In this document: one piece after another, positions 37,701 to 46,929 of the stretch
Layout: each line of letters starts with the position of its first letter
Position numbering within the stretch: the first letter of the stretch is position 1
Origin: Acidithiobacillus sulfurivorans
GTDB lineage: Bacteria; Pseudomonadota; Gammaproteobacteria; Acidithiobacillales; Acidithiobacillaceae
DNA: 64,000 nucleotides
Reading direction: 5' to 3'
Assembly: GCF_018853815.1 (NCBI RefSeq)
Contig: NZ_JAAOMP010000164.1
Span: forward strand, 1 to 64,000
Position numbers and translations under genes: made by a program
Notes under the pieces: model-generated
Told to the model about the DNA's origin: nothing
Databases searched by the model: none
Seen by the model: only the letters and a program-made list of their open reading frames with translations

Positions 37701-37847
37701 CAGCACAATCTTCAATTCCTGATGTTCGGCGACTTTCCCATAAAATTTTTCTACCGCCTGGGCAATGGCGGCAGAAAAATCGGCCTGCCGATTCTGAAGC
37801 AGTGAACTGAGTAAGTCACGGGATTTTAGGGGAAATGGACCGGGCAT
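34731..37847 (-). CDS. globin-coupled GAF-GAF-GGDEF-EAL cyclic-di-GMP protein with C-terminal CZB-like domain
   Basis: This 1038-residue protein looks cytoplasmic and has many domains. Residues 20-150 form a globin-coupled-sensor domain with proximal His91 in EIGKIHALMG. Two GAF-like domains follow (about 160-315 and 330-485). The GGDEF domain has an intact GGDEF at 582-586 and an I-site RQTD at 573-576. The EAL domain has EAL at 711-713, ALDD at 827-830 and KLD at 850-852. The C-terminal 100 residues contain His945, Cys971 and a HxxxH at 991-995, matching a zinc-binding CZB domain. It could make and degrade cyclic-di-GMP in response to oxygen and zinc. The gene follows recD by 66 bp on the same strand. 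Confidence 0.85.
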   Translation of the reverse strand: MPGPFPLKSRDLLSSLLQNRQADFSAAIAQAVEKFYGKVAEHQELKIVLERLGDERVARLKAEQCKHSLSLLLPDDGDDLELRSQEIGKIHALMGIQSDWLISSMALYSDSLLELLNPFFKDTPELRGYLLQRLATDLARQLQGMESAAQEERNILERIDLLLISDATPEESVRRMIDNLMSIPGLDGAWISHSEDGIYLLRDQVSGEELQEYLDTVEIRLDNSPFGQGPAGTAWRSGEIIYIDDWQTDPMSNPWRMASQKYGWRSNVTIPVKVNAKPYAIIALYSKIPGFFRAPNRQNLIRHLAIMLGIAIGRRQQQIRIDRLNSLYRAFLAEGDILIRARSETEMLRKTCQHIVEGTLFKTAYVMKPDQIGCFKALAGAGTGSGILSNLGIQLFSDRPSLLRDTWKSERLQYRNDYRNDPALSTQHDLMEQQNWASVATIPIRRNGQIWAILGVTSSETNIFDQEILGTLARVGKLIGYGLDEMDLKKRIDQERITQSWMARHDALTRLPNRVALLDRVPEAIQRAQREEKLLGICMLDLDDFKPVNDQHGHAAGDVLLQKVATRLGQALRQTDFVARVGGDEFALILENIQNMEDVEKVMFRIFEALERPYVLPGNITVKIGGSLGITIFPFDEGDSEILLRHADQALYVAKANKTERKHFWASFQGEEAFSGETNLSYLTLLQQDEGLIPYYQPILHLATGRIIGIEALARLRQGTEIILPGTFIPHLDSTSAHLLTGKMLRSATQTAQQLHLAGYTLEVAVNLPPDALFADNFLPELQAILTDSALAPEQLTLEILENGDFLSLQLAQEKIAAIRSLGVRIALDDVGSAYASLLRLKEIAVDEVKLDQCLVRGIPEQPSDLIFVGSVAALAMSMGSRYVVEGAETLETLDALAVLGVDCVQGYAIARPMPEESLLPWLQAWTPQPQNNQPKTLLGAYASHLQFDSLYQIAPAILGQLPSLDDAHRCRLGKYLDTHGLEGSALATAHHAYHACISREHSSEEITRLRKKMADNFAATRDSLPENQAIIHPENDS

Positions 37848-37913
37848 GCTTTCCTGTGGGGTTGTTCTAAAGTGGGTAGTGGATCATGAGCAGTCTGGTG
37901 AATTTTATTTCTA

Positions 37914-39878
37914 CTAATTAGCTGAATTTTGCAAAGCTGACAACAGGCCGCTCATGCGCAGGGTTCTGCGGGTGATGGCTTGTTCCAGGCCAGCCGCCGT
38001 GGCAAACAAGCTGAATTTCTCGCGGGCCCTGGTAATGGCCGTATATAAAAGCTCCCGGCGGATCACCGCGCTATCCTGCGCTGGCAGAATCAGCGCCGTG
38101 TGCTGGAACTCTGAACCTTGGGATTTGTGCACGGTCATGGCCCAGGCGCTTTCGCTGTATTTGAGGCGGCTGGGGAGTATGGCGCGAGGCAGTGGGTCGT
38201 TGCCGGGAAAGTAAACCCGCAACTTGCCTTGAGGATCGGGAAGGGCGATACCGATGTCACCGTTGCTCAGCCCCAGCTGGGGATCATTGCGAGTAATCAG
38301 GGCGGGGCGTCCGGCATACCAGAGCCCTTGAGTTTTGAGGAGGCCGGTTTCCTGCAGATGGTCTTCGATGGCCTGATTGATTCCGGTAACGCCCCAAGGC
38401 CCCTGGCGCAGGGCGCAAAGCAGGCGGAATGCGCCATATTGTTCGAGAATCTGCTGTACCCAAAGGGCGTGTTCCTCAATGTTTTTGCTGCCAGCCCGGC
38501 GGATATTTTCCCAGAGTGGCCGATAGCCTGAGTGGCTGTCCGCCAGTTGCAGGATCTGCGCAACTTCCGGGGCCTCGTACCATTCGAGCACGGCTTCCTG
38601 ATGCAGTGTCTGGATAGCCAGGGATGTTTGTCCCTGTTGCACGGCGTCAGCAAGCGCGCCAATTCCGACGTTAAAGCGATGACTGCGTTGCAGCCGTACC
38701 ACTCCGCTGGAAAGCGGGTTGCTAGAACGCGTGGCTGTTTCCAGAAAGCAGTTGCAAGTAGCTTCCAGCCAGGTGCAGGTGGCGCTGTCGTAGGACCCGG
38801 TATGATTGCAAAGGTCGGCAAGTACCGCGCCCGCCTCGACTGAAGCCAGCTGGTCCTGATCTCCCAGTAGAATCAGTTGGGCATGATCGGGTAGGGCACG
38901 CAACAGGGCGGCCATCATTTCCTGGTGAATCATGGAGGCTTCATCGACGATCAGCACATCCAGATCCAGGGGATGCTGACGGTCATGGCGAAACCGTCGG
39001 GTTCCGGGCCGTGCGCCGAGCAGGTTGTGCAAGGTGCGCGCCGGACCGATGCGCGCAAATGCAGCTGCCAGGTCCTGTTGGCCCAGCGGCGGCAATTGGG
39101 CAATGGCGTTGTGCAGGGATTCATTAATGCGCACAGCGGCTTTGCCGGTAGGTGCGGCGAGCACAATCCGCAATGAATCACTGTTGTGTTGCGCCATGAG
39201 CAGGGCTATCAGGCGCGCTGCTGTGTAGGTTTTGCCCGTACCCGGGCCCCCCGTGATGATGGTGAAGCGTCCACGCATGGCCAGCGCGCAGGCGATTTTC
39301 TGCCAGGGAAGATTTTCCGGCGAACCTGAAGTATCGGCGGGAAAAAGTTGCGCCAACAGCGGTTTCAGTGTTTCTGCCGGGACGGGAATGGATGCCCTGC
39401 GGCTGACCCGTTCTGTCAGTGTCCGGGCGATGCACTGGGCATCGCGCCAGTAGCGCCGCAAATACAGACGGCCCTGATCCAGTACCAGGGGTGTTTCGCT
39501 GTCGTCGCCCTGAAGTTTTGGGTGGGTGTGGTCGATGTGCTCCACCACCCGGCAAGTGCTGAGAATGTCGATCCATTGTTGCGGCTGGGACCATGCTGCG
39601 AGGATATGACGCATTTCCGTAATCAGTTCCGGTGCTCCGCTGAGAAAGCGATCGGGCTCATGAAGAAAAAGGTCGAGCTGCAAACAGGTATGTCCTTCGC
39701 CTTCCAGTCGGGCGAGCAGTGCTGCAGCCAGAGGCAGGAGGGCCGGTGCCTGGGGTTCCAGGCTGAGCAGAAAACGCGCGAAACTCAGGTCGAGGGCTCT
39801 CAACCATTGCGCTTCTGTCCAGTCTTGCAAAACCTGCAGAATGGCTTCGGGATTGGTATGGCGAGTGGCCTGACTCAT
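37914..39878 (-). CDS. recD: exodeoxyribonuclease V subunit alpha RecD
   Basis: RecD is the 5'-3' helicase of the RecBCD recombination nuclease. The 654-residue protein has Walker A ITGGPGTGKTYTAARL near residue 215, Walker B-type LIVDEASMI and the C-terminal helicase motif AMTVHKSQGSEF...YTAITRAREK. It is coupled (ATGA) to recB. The N-terminal region differs from E. coli but the length (608 there) is similar. Confidence 0.94.
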   Translation of the reverse strand: MSQATRHTNPEAILQVLQDWTEAQWLRALDLSFARFLLSLEPQAPALLPLAAALLARLEGEGHTCLQLDLFLHEPDRFLSGAPELITEMRHILAAWSQPQQWIDILSTCRVVEHIDHTHPKLQGDDSETPLVLDQGRLYLRRYWRDAQCIARTLTERVSRRASIPVPAETLKPLLAQLFPADTSGSPENLPWQKIACALAMRGRFTIITGGPGTGKTYTAARLIALLMAQHNSDSLRIVLAAPTGKAAVRINESLHNAIAQLPPLGQQDLAAAFARIGPARTLHNLLGARPGTRRFRHDRQHPLDLDVLIVDEASMIHQEMMAALLRALPDHAQLILLGDQDQLASVEAGAVLADLCNHTGSYDSATCTWLEATCNCFLETATRSSNPLSSGVVRLQRSHRFNVGIGALADAVQQGQTSLAIQTLHQEAVLEWYEAPEVAQILQLADSHSGYRPLWENIRRAGSKNIEEHALWVQQILEQYGAFRLLCALRQGPWGVTGINQAIEDHLQETGLLKTQGLWYAGRPALITRNDPQLGLSNGDIGIALPDPQGKLRVYFPGNDPLPRAILPSRLKYSESAWAMTVHKSQGSEFQHTALILPAQDSAVIRRELLYTAITRAREKFSLFATAAGLEQAITRRTLRMSGLLSALQNSAN

Positions 39879-42800
39879 GATGCGCGTTCTCCAGACGCAA
39901 ACAACTGGTCCATGTCTTCAATCAGGGCCAGATTGGCGGGCAGATGCAGGATTCCGCGTTGCGGTCCTTCCAGTCCGCGCAAATAGAACAGAAGGGTTCC
40001 ACCCAAATGCGCTTGCGGATCATAATTCCTGCCCAGGCGCTGCTGTAATAAACGGTGCAGCGCCAGTTGATAAAGACCGGTCTGCAGTTCATAACGATGT
40101 TGCAGGGTCTGCTGCTGCATGGCCTGTTCATGGTAATGCTGGTCCTCGCTGCCGAGGACATTGGATTTGTAATCCATGACAAAATATTGACCGGCATCAG
40201 CAAATACCAGATCCATGAAGCCGCGCATCATGCCGTGCAGAACGCGATCCGGCAGACGCGGCCGTTGCCATCCGGGAAACAGGTGTTGTGTGCAGAGTTG
40301 GTCCAGTTCCTGGCTACGCAGTGCGGCGCTGGGAAACCAGAAAGCCATTTCACTCTGATAGTGCTGCAGATTTTCCAGGGTCAGGCCGGATGTCGTGAGG
40401 GGCGTCCGGACGATGGCTTGCAGCCATTCCAGGGTGCCTTCTGCCCAGTCGGACAGACCCGCCTGTTCACAGGCCTGGGCGATACGTGATGCGCTGCCAT
40501 TTTGCAAAACAGCTGTGAATCCTTGCCCCGCGAGCGCTTGCAGTTGGGCATGGAGGAAAGTGCCGGCACGCATTCCCTGTGGGTATTGGTGCCAGATGGC
40601 CCCTTGTCGGGCACGTCGCGCACTGAGCGGGGCAGATGAAGGAAGATCGCGCACCAGCAGGGAAAAACTGCCTATTCCCCAGGTTTTATCGAAGTGACCA
40701 TGATAATCGGGAATCCGGCTTTGCGTATTGCTGGTGCTGGCGACCAATGGGGTAACCGGGGTTTCTGTAGACAGGGGATGGATCTGGACGTTTTCCTTGA
40801 GTATTTCATTTTTCTGGAGGCGGTTAAGCAGTTCGGGCAAGGCCATATGGTGGTGCTGATGCCCCCCCAATAGATAGGCGATGGCGCTGTGGTTAAAAAT
40901 GGGCGATTTGGCGGTGCTGGGTGCCGCCAGTCCCAGGAAGAGAGCATATTCCGCGCGGGTCAACGCCACGTAAAGCAGGCGTAAATCTTCCTGCAGGCGG
41001 GCGCGCTCCGTCGCCGTTGTGTCGCCCCGCTCCCAAATAATGCGCGCTGCGCCATCCCCTTCGACCTGAATCTGATAATCCTCAGCCTGGTCTTTCCGGT
41101 AAGTGGCAATAAACGGCAGAAAAACCAGAGGGTATTGCAAGCCTTTGGCGGCGTGGATGGTGACTACCCGAATCAGCTCGGCATCACTTTCCAGACGGAG
41201 AATGTGGGCATCACTCTGATCATGGCCAGCGGCGATGGCCTCGCGCAGAAAATGAATCAGCGCCTCAGGCCCCTCGCGGGTGGCGCTGGCGCTTTGCAGG
41301 AGTTCGCCAAGCTGAAGGAGATTGGTCAGGCGCCGTTCTCCATCAGGGTGGCGCAACAGCTTACGGGCTATGGCAAAGTGGTGGATGCTGTGATGCAACA
41401 TGGCCAAAACGCCCTGACGCCGCCATCTGCGCGCCAAGTCCTGAAAATTGGCCCGTTGTTCTTCCCAGGCATTTTCATCCCGATTGAAAGCATCCAGATC
41501 CTGATAAGACAAGTCGAGCAGCGGCAGGGCCAGAGCGACGCGCAGGCGTTGGGTGTTTTCCGGATCGGCAACGGCTTCCAGCCAGCGCAGCAGTTGTTGG
41601 GCTTCCGGGCTGGTATATACAGATTGTTTTTCGGCGAGGAAAACACTGCGCACGCGCCGCCGTTGCAGGGCTTCGCGGATACAGGCAGCCTCATGACGGT
41701 CACGCACGAGAATGGCGATGTCTCTCCCGCTTACCCGTTGTATTTGCTTAGCGTTTTCCTGGCGAAAACCGGTTTCAGGATCAGTGAGTATCTGGACAAT
41801 GCATTCTGCTGCCTGTTCAGCGGCATGCTGCAAATAATCCGCTTTGTTGAGGGCTTCTGCAGCGGCCCAGATGGTCAGGGCGGGCCCGGGTTGCTTGCCG
41901 AGTTGCCAATAGTCGTTTTTGCCTTTGGCCTGGACGGACCAGTAGGGCAAGGGATTGTCTGCACCCGCTTCGGCATAGGCAAATGCGCCTTCGGATTGTT
42001 CTGCTTCGGCTTCGCTGTAGAGCGCATTGAGCACGGCCACCAGTGGCGCGCTGGAGCGGAAATTGGTGTCGAGCTGGTAGTGCCGACCTGCGGTCAGGCG
42101 TCGTGCCTGCAGATAACTCTGGATGTCGGCGCCGCGAAAACGATAAATGGACTGCTTGGGGTCACCAATGAGCAGCAGAAGGCGTTCGGGGTGGTTGTCT
42201 GCTGTGGCGTAAATGGCGTCGAAAATCCGGTATTGCAGGCTGGAGGTGTCCTGAAATTCATCGACCATGGCCACCGGATACTGACTTTGCAGACGGCTTT
42301 TAAGTCGTTCGGCCCGGGCCGGATCACTCAGCGCGTCGGCGAGGCGACGTTGATAATCGTGAAAGCTGACCTGATGATGAACGGCTTTGAGGGTTTCCAG
42401 TCGCTGCTGAATCCATGCGGCGGCATGACTTTGAATATCATTATGAATTCTTTGGAATTGAGCTTTGAGGGTCTCCAGTTCGTCGAGAACGGCTTCCAGT
42501 ATCCGGGCCGAAGACGGCGCTGCAATGGATCGACCTTTGTTGCAGTTTTTCTCAAGACTGCTGGCGCGGAGTAACTGACATTTCTCCAGGTTGGCAGGAA
42601 GATTTTGTTCGGGACTCTCCAGCCATTCCTGTAAGGCCTCGAAAACTGCTTCCATGGCTTCGGGTTTGTATTTTGTGCCATTAAGCGGGTTGTCTGCCTT
42701 GGGGCCATTCAGAATCTGGAGCAAGTAGCTACGCAAGTCGACCTGCTGATCAGCCCAACGTTGTTTTAACGTTTTAATCTGCTGTTGCGGTGCTGTTATG

Positions 42801-43471
42801 GATTGTGACAGCACTGCCTGCAGAGGCCGGGAAGGCTGGTCAAAAGTCGCGCCGCCAGCTAGCAGTGGAACAATTTTACTCTGGACCTGGTCGGGATCGG
42901 CAAACACCGCCAGCACCGGTTCCAGCAGGTGTTCCGGGAGTGGATACACTTCCTGCCGCCAGAAGTCGCGGATGGCATCGGCGCGGAGATCATTGTCGTC
43001 CTGCAGCAAGCTTTCCCGCAGATCACTGCCAGTCAGAAAGGCATGTTCGCGCAAACTGCGTTGGCACCAGGCATCAATCGTGAAAATGGCACTTTGGTCC
43101 ATGGCATCGGCGGCCAGAGACAGTCGCCAGGCGGCCTGCTGACGTGCGGCCGGCTCTGAATAATCCTGTAACAAGGTCTGCAAAAATGAATCAGCTGGCT
43201 GCTGCTCCGGATCACGAAAATACGCGGCAGCCTCCTGCAGACGCTGGCGTATCCGTTCTTTCAGTTCCTGGGTGGCGGCCCGGGTGAATGTCATCACCAG
43301 TATGTTTTCGGGTAGTAGCGCTGTCAGAACGGGCTGGCCGACCTGCCCATGACCGAGAATCAGGCGCAGGTATAATGCCGCAATGGTCCAGGTTTTTCCG
43401 GTGCCAGCACTGGCTTCGATGAGACGACTGCCCCAGAGCGGCATCTCCAGAGGGTTTAGCGCCGTACTCAT
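39875..43471 (-). CDS. recB: exodeoxyribonuclease V subunit beta RecB
   Basis: RecB has 3'-5' helicase and nuclease activity for double-strand-break repair. The 1198-residue protein starts with LIEASAGTGKTWT (Walker A), has DEFQDTSSLQYRIF (Walker B region) and the helicase motif VTIHAAKGLQYPLVF. The C-terminal nuclease domain shows GFMDLVF...FVMDYKSN. The ATG at 43471 overlaps the recC stop; the frame continues upstream only inside recC. Length is close to E. coli RecB (1180). Confidence 0.95.
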   Translation of the reverse strand: MSTALNPLEMPLWGSRLIEASAGTGKTWTIAALYLRLILGHGQVGQPVLTALLPENILVMTFTRAATQELKERIRQRLQEAAAYFRDPEQQPADSFLQTLLQDYSEPAARQQAAWRLSLAADAMDQSAIFTIDAWCQRSLREHAFLTGSDLRESLLQDDNDLRADAIRDFWRQEVYPLPEHLLEPVLAVFADPDQVQSKIVPLLAGGATFDQPSRPLQAVLSQSITAPQQQIKTLKQRWADQQVDLRSYLLQILNGPKADNPLNGTKYKPEAMEAVFEALQEWLESPEQNLPANLEKCQLLRASSLEKNCNKGRSIAAPSSARILEAVLDELETLKAQFQRIHNDIQSHAAAWIQQRLETLKAVHHQVSFHDYQRRLADALSDPARAERLKSRLQSQYPVAMVDEFQDTSSLQYRIFDAIYATADNHPERLLLLIGDPKQSIYRFRGADIQSYLQARRLTAGRHYQLDTNFRSSAPLVAVLNALYSEAEAEQSEGAFAYAEAGADNPLPYWSVQAKGKNDYWQLGKQPGPALTIWAAAEALNKADYLQHAAEQAAECIVQILTDPETGFRQENAKQIQRVSGRDIAILVRDRHEAACIREALQRRRVRSVFLAEKQSVYTSPEAQQLLRWLEAVADPENTQRLRVALALPLLDLSYQDLDAFNRDENAWEEQRANFQDLARRWRRQGVLAMLHHSIHHFAIARKLLRHPDGERRLTNLLQLGELLQSASATREGPEALIHFLREAIAAGHDQSDAHILRLESDAELIRVVTIHAAKGLQYPLVFLPFIATYRKDQAEDYQIQVEGDGAARIIWERGDTTATERARLQEDLRLLYVALTRAEYALFLGLAAPSTAKSPIFNHSAIAYLLGGHQHHHMALPELLNRLQKNEILKENVQIHPLSTETPVTPLVASTSNTQSRIPDYHGHFDKTWGIGSFSLLVRDLPSSAPLSARRARQGAIWHQYPQGMRAGTFLHAQLQALAGQGFTAVLQNGSASRIAQACEQAGLSDWAEGTLEWLQAIVRTPLTTSGLTLENLQHYQSEMAFWFPSAALRSQELDQLCTQHLFPGWQRPRLPDRVLHGMMRGFMDLVFADAGQYFVMDYKSNVLGSEDQHYHEQAMQQQTLQHRYELQTGLYQLALHRLLQQRLGRNYDPQAHLGGTLLFYLRGLEGPQRGILHLPANLALIEDMDQLFASGERAS

Positions 43472-46400
43472 GGGTGTGGCTCCACTTCCAGTTTTTCCAG
43501 CCAGTCGGCAAAGGGATGGTATAGGGCTTCGGCATATTCCTGAAAGCCCCACTGCTGAGGTCCACAGTGCTGGCTGCTCAAGCGGGCAAAATCCGGATAG
43601 TCCCGGGCCAGACCGGGATAACGCTGTACTTCTCCGTCGCTATGCTGATTCCCTTCATAAATGACCGTGGGATTGGTATTTTGTAATACGGCAACCGCTG
43701 TTTTCAAAGTGACAGGCAGAGGCTGGAGGAGGCCTTCTCCCCAGAAGTTCAGCAGATCTTTAAGCGTGTCGGAGGCATTTTCACAGGGCTGGGTGCTGTG
43801 GATTACGGCATCCTTGCCCAGCACAATGGCGCGGGTGGCAATACCCAAATCTGCGGCCAATAATTGCTGTATCCATATATCCGCCATTTTGTCAGCCTGA
43901 ATCTGGTTTTTATCATTGAGCAGGCGACTGGCACGGCACTGCAGAAAAGCCCGATGCTGGTCGGCATTCAGATACAAAGGTGGAAGCCAGTCATCCAGCA
44001 ACACAGGCCCCGCTTCATGATAAAGCGCATGGCGTTGATGGTCGGGCTGCCAGGTTTGCATCAGGGTTTGCCAGACGCTGAGAATGGGTGCGGCGCTGCT
44101 CCCCAAGGTTTCCGCCTGCCGTTGTCCCAGAATCCCGAAGGCATAATGACCACTGCGCAGTTGTGCAGCGATTTTTTGTGCAATAACCTGCGGATATTGG
44201 GTATTCTCTGCGTTTGCTCCTGCTTCCAGGATGGCGTTGAGGAGGCCATATTGATCCAGCCCATTCAGGACGAAGGTTTCATTATCTGCGCTGCCAGCGG
44301 ATTCATCCTGAAAAAACGTGTCCAGACGTTGCCGATAAAACGCACGGGAGGGGCAACGGAAAAACTCAATAAAATCTCTCAGCCTTCTGGTGGCTGTTTC
44401 TGGAATCGCCAGTGCCTGTTCGGGTTGGGGATTTTCTTCTGGATCAGGGAACCATTCGCGCGCCCAGGTATGGTGTTTTTGTGGATGCTCCAGATAGGCG
44501 CTGCTGAACGCCTGCAGGGGATGTTCCAGGGTGATGCGGCGGAGCAGGCGGTTTTTTTCTGGCGCGGGGTCGTCGGCGGGATATTTTTCCGGCCAGCCCT
44601 TGGCGATGGCATCGCGCAACTGGCTGATCATTAAGGCTGGCTGACGCAGCTGGTTATTGCGCGGGTCCCGACCCGTCCAGCTGATATACAGGATTTGCCG
44701 TGCCGCCAACAGGGCTTCGAGCATCAGGTAATGATCATCATCCCGGCGTGAGCGGTCACCCGGACGACTCATTCCTGACAGGGCCATCAAATCATAATCC
44801 GGGCGCGGATTGCGACGCGGATAGTCTTCTTCGTTCATGCCCAACAGGCAGATCATGGCGTAGGGAACCGCCCGCATGGGTAGCAAGGTGCAGAAGGTGA
44901 CTCCACCACCGAGAAAATGACGATGCAATTCCGGCAGGTTGAGCATGTCCAGCCAGTTGGCGCGAAATACCGCCAGGGGCAGGTTTTCGGCAAAATCCGC
45001 CAGGAGACAATCTTCCAGCCATTGTTGCAGGGCGGTATCCAGTTGTTGAAGAATTTCCCGGTCATCGCTGTCTTCGGCACTGAAAAAGTCCTGGAGCAAC
45101 TGCCGGGCCGCTTCAGCCCAAGCCTGCGGACTTCGCGCTGTGCTCAGAGCGTGCTGCCAGTTTTCCAGGCTTTCCAGCATCTGATTGAGAGGACCCAGCA
45201 GTGCCGCGTCGAGCCCACCTGCCTCGCCGTAGGCCTCGATATTGGCGAAGTGACTATCATGGCCATTGGCATAACCGAGATTCAGCCGCTGCAGGGCAAA
45301 AGCTCCGGTATTTTGCGCGCCGCAGTAGGACATGCCCAATGCGTGGCGATGTTCTGCCGATAAACCCCAGCGCCATCCAGATTCTTCAAGCCAGGATTCG
45401 AGCAGGGGCAGGTCATCGGTTTCCATGCCAAAACGCCGACGGAAGGCCGGGCAATGCAGCAGATCACGGATTTCACTTTGCTGACAGCGCTGTTCCGGTA
45501 ATTGCAGCAACCAGTCCAGTGCCTGCAGCAAGGGAGATTCTTCCCGCGCCTGCAAATCCACAATATGGTAAGGAATATAGCGTGCATCTTCGCGATCGTA
45601 CTGATCAAAAGTGGCACGAATCAGCGGCGCAAAGCGGCTGATTTCCGGGACCATCACAATGATATCCCGAGGCTGCATGGAACCTGTGGCGAGATGGTCC
45701 AGTAGCTGGTCATGGAGAACCTGCAACTCGCGCAGGGCGCTGTGGGCGACGTGAAAAACAATGGAATGGTCCGTTTCGCAGACCGGCTGACAGTGTTCCG
45801 GAGTCATGACTTCCTGCTCGCGGATCAGTACCTGCAGTTGTCTGAGCAGGGTCTCACCCCGGTCTTCGGTAAACAGGTCAATACGCGGTATGGCCAGCGC
45901 GCTTTGTCTGGCCCGGGTGTCATCCCATTGCTCCAGCATGTTCAGAAAATCCCGACCCTGGCGACCCCATTGGGCGAGTAACACATTACATTCACTGTGC
46001 AGGTTTTCGGGAGATATTTGGCTCAGGTCCCGATCCTGGCGCAGGGGCTGGCGGCGGCGTTCGCGGCGCAGCAGTTCCCGCCCTGAAATGATGTCTCCCC
46101 AATAAAAGCGGCAGGGATTGGGTACTGCGAGAATCACCTGCAGGCTTTGCCCCAGTGCAGCCAGGGCGCTCAGGCTTTGTTCGGGCAGGGTGGCCGCCCC
46201 AAACAAAACGACCCGGCGCGGCAGGGCCGGACGCGGTGTTGCTCCGTTTGTCATGGCCTTTATAAAAGCCTGATGCACTTCGGCCCGGCCCATGACGGCG
46301 CTTTGATTCTGCAGGTGCAGATCCTGCTGGACAGCCTGCCAGAGTCGAGACTGCCAACGCTGATCTTCCGGTATGCTGGCGATTTGTCCTTGCGCGCTGC

Positions 46401-46929
46401 GCAACGTATCCCGGCCCTCAGCCCAGTCCTGCAGCCAATCACTGCGATAAACCTGATATTGATCGAAAAGATCGGCAATTTGCGCGGCCATCTGCCAGCG
46501 GCGTTCCATAGCAGTACTGCCATTGCCATTGAGATAGTGCTGCAGGGGGGCAAAATCATGGCCGGATAACAGTTGCGGAAGCAGTCGCATCAGTCGCCAG
46601 GTGAGTGCGGGCTTATCAAGAGGAGAACGGCTGGCGACCTGCTCCCGGCCCAGTACTCTGGCGTAACTGTCCCAGAGAAAACGTCCCGGCAGCATGACCT
46701 TGACGGCCGCACAAATCCCTTCGTGCTGTGCCAGGGTCCACTGCAGCCATTCGGCAATGCCGTTACTCTGGACCAGAAAAATCTCTTCTTCGAGGGGCTG
46801 CAGCGGGTGCCTGCGCAGCCATTCGAGGACGGCATCACGAAGCCATTCCAGATGGTCGCCCTGGAGGACAATAAAACCGGGCTCCAGGGAGCCGGCCGAT
46901 GTTTCAGTCATGTAAGGTTCGGCTGTCAT
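43468..46929 (-). CDS. recC: exodeoxyribonuclease V subunit gamma RecC
   Basis: RecC recognises Chi and holds the RecBCD enzyme together. The 1153-residue protein has the N-terminal helicase-like fold beginning FIVLQGDHLEWLRDAVLEWLRRHPLQPLEEEIFLVQSNGIAEWLQ, the inactive-helicase region GVTFCTLLPMRAVPYAMICLLGMNEEDYPR and a C-terminal degenerate nuclease domain. Length is near E. coli RecC (1122). Its first ATG at 46929 lies 26 bp inside the DUF2063 gene; a second ATG at 46911 is also possible. This overlap ties it to the bufferin cassette. Confidence 0.95.
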   Translation of the reverse strand: MTAEPYMTETSAGSLEPGFIVLQGDHLEWLRDAVLEWLRRHPLQPLEEEIFLVQSNGIAEWLQWTLAQHEGICAAVKVMLPGRFLWDSYARVLGREQVASRSPLDKPALTWRLMRLLPQLLSGHDFAPLQHYLNGNGSTAMERRWQMAAQIADLFDQYQVYRSDWLQDWAEGRDTLRSAQGQIASIPEDQRWQSRLWQAVQQDLHLQNQSAVMGRAEVHQAFIKAMTNGATPRPALPRRVVLFGAATLPEQSLSALAALGQSLQVILAVPNPCRFYWGDIISGRELLRRERRRQPLRQDRDLSQISPENLHSECNVLLAQWGRQGRDFLNMLEQWDDTRARQSALAIPRIDLFTEDRGETLLRQLQVLIREQEVMTPEHCQPVCETDHSIVFHVAHSALRELQVLHDQLLDHLATGSMQPRDIIVMVPEISRFAPLIRATFDQYDREDARYIPYHIVDLQAREESPLLQALDWLLQLPEQRCQQSEIRDLLHCPAFRRRFGMETDDLPLLESWLEESGWRWGLSAEHRHALGMSYCGAQNTGAFALQRLNLGYANGHDSHFANIEAYGEAGGLDAALLGPLNQMLESLENWQHALSTARSPQAWAEAARQLLQDFFSAEDSDDREILQQLDTALQQWLEDCLLADFAENLPLAVFRANWLDMLNLPELHRHFLGGGVTFCTLLPMRAVPYAMICLLGMNEEDYPRRNPRPDYDLMALSGMSRPGDRSRRDDDHYLMLEALLAARQILYISWTGRDPRNNQLRQPALMISQLRDAIAKGWPEKYPADDPAPEKNRLLRRITLEHPLQAFSSAYLEHPQKHHTWAREWFPDPEENPQPEQALAIPETATRRLRDFIEFFRCPSRAFYRQRLDTFFQDESAGSADNETFVLNGLDQYGLLNAILEAGANAENTQYPQVIAQKIAAQLRSGHYAFGILGQRQAETLGSSAAPILSVWQTLMQTWQPDHQRHALYHEAGPVLLDDWLPPLYLNADQHRAFLQCRASRLLNDKNQIQADKMADIWIQQLLAADLGIATRAIVLGKDAVIHSTQPCENASDTLKDLLNFWGEGLLQPLPVTLKTAVAVLQNTNPTVIYEGNQHSDGEVQRYPGLARDYPDFARLSSQHCGPQQWGFQEYAEALYHPFADWLEKLEVEPHP

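Noticed and set aside
37848-37913. Similarity of the gap before the GGDEF-EAL gene (GTTGTTCTAA, GTAGTGG) to the repeated hairpin element.
   Set aside because: Only two short words match and no terminal repeats are present; chance cannot be excluded.
41135-42574. A 479-codon open frame antisense to recB.
   Set aside because: It is a shadow of the high-GC recB reading frame with no recognisable domain.
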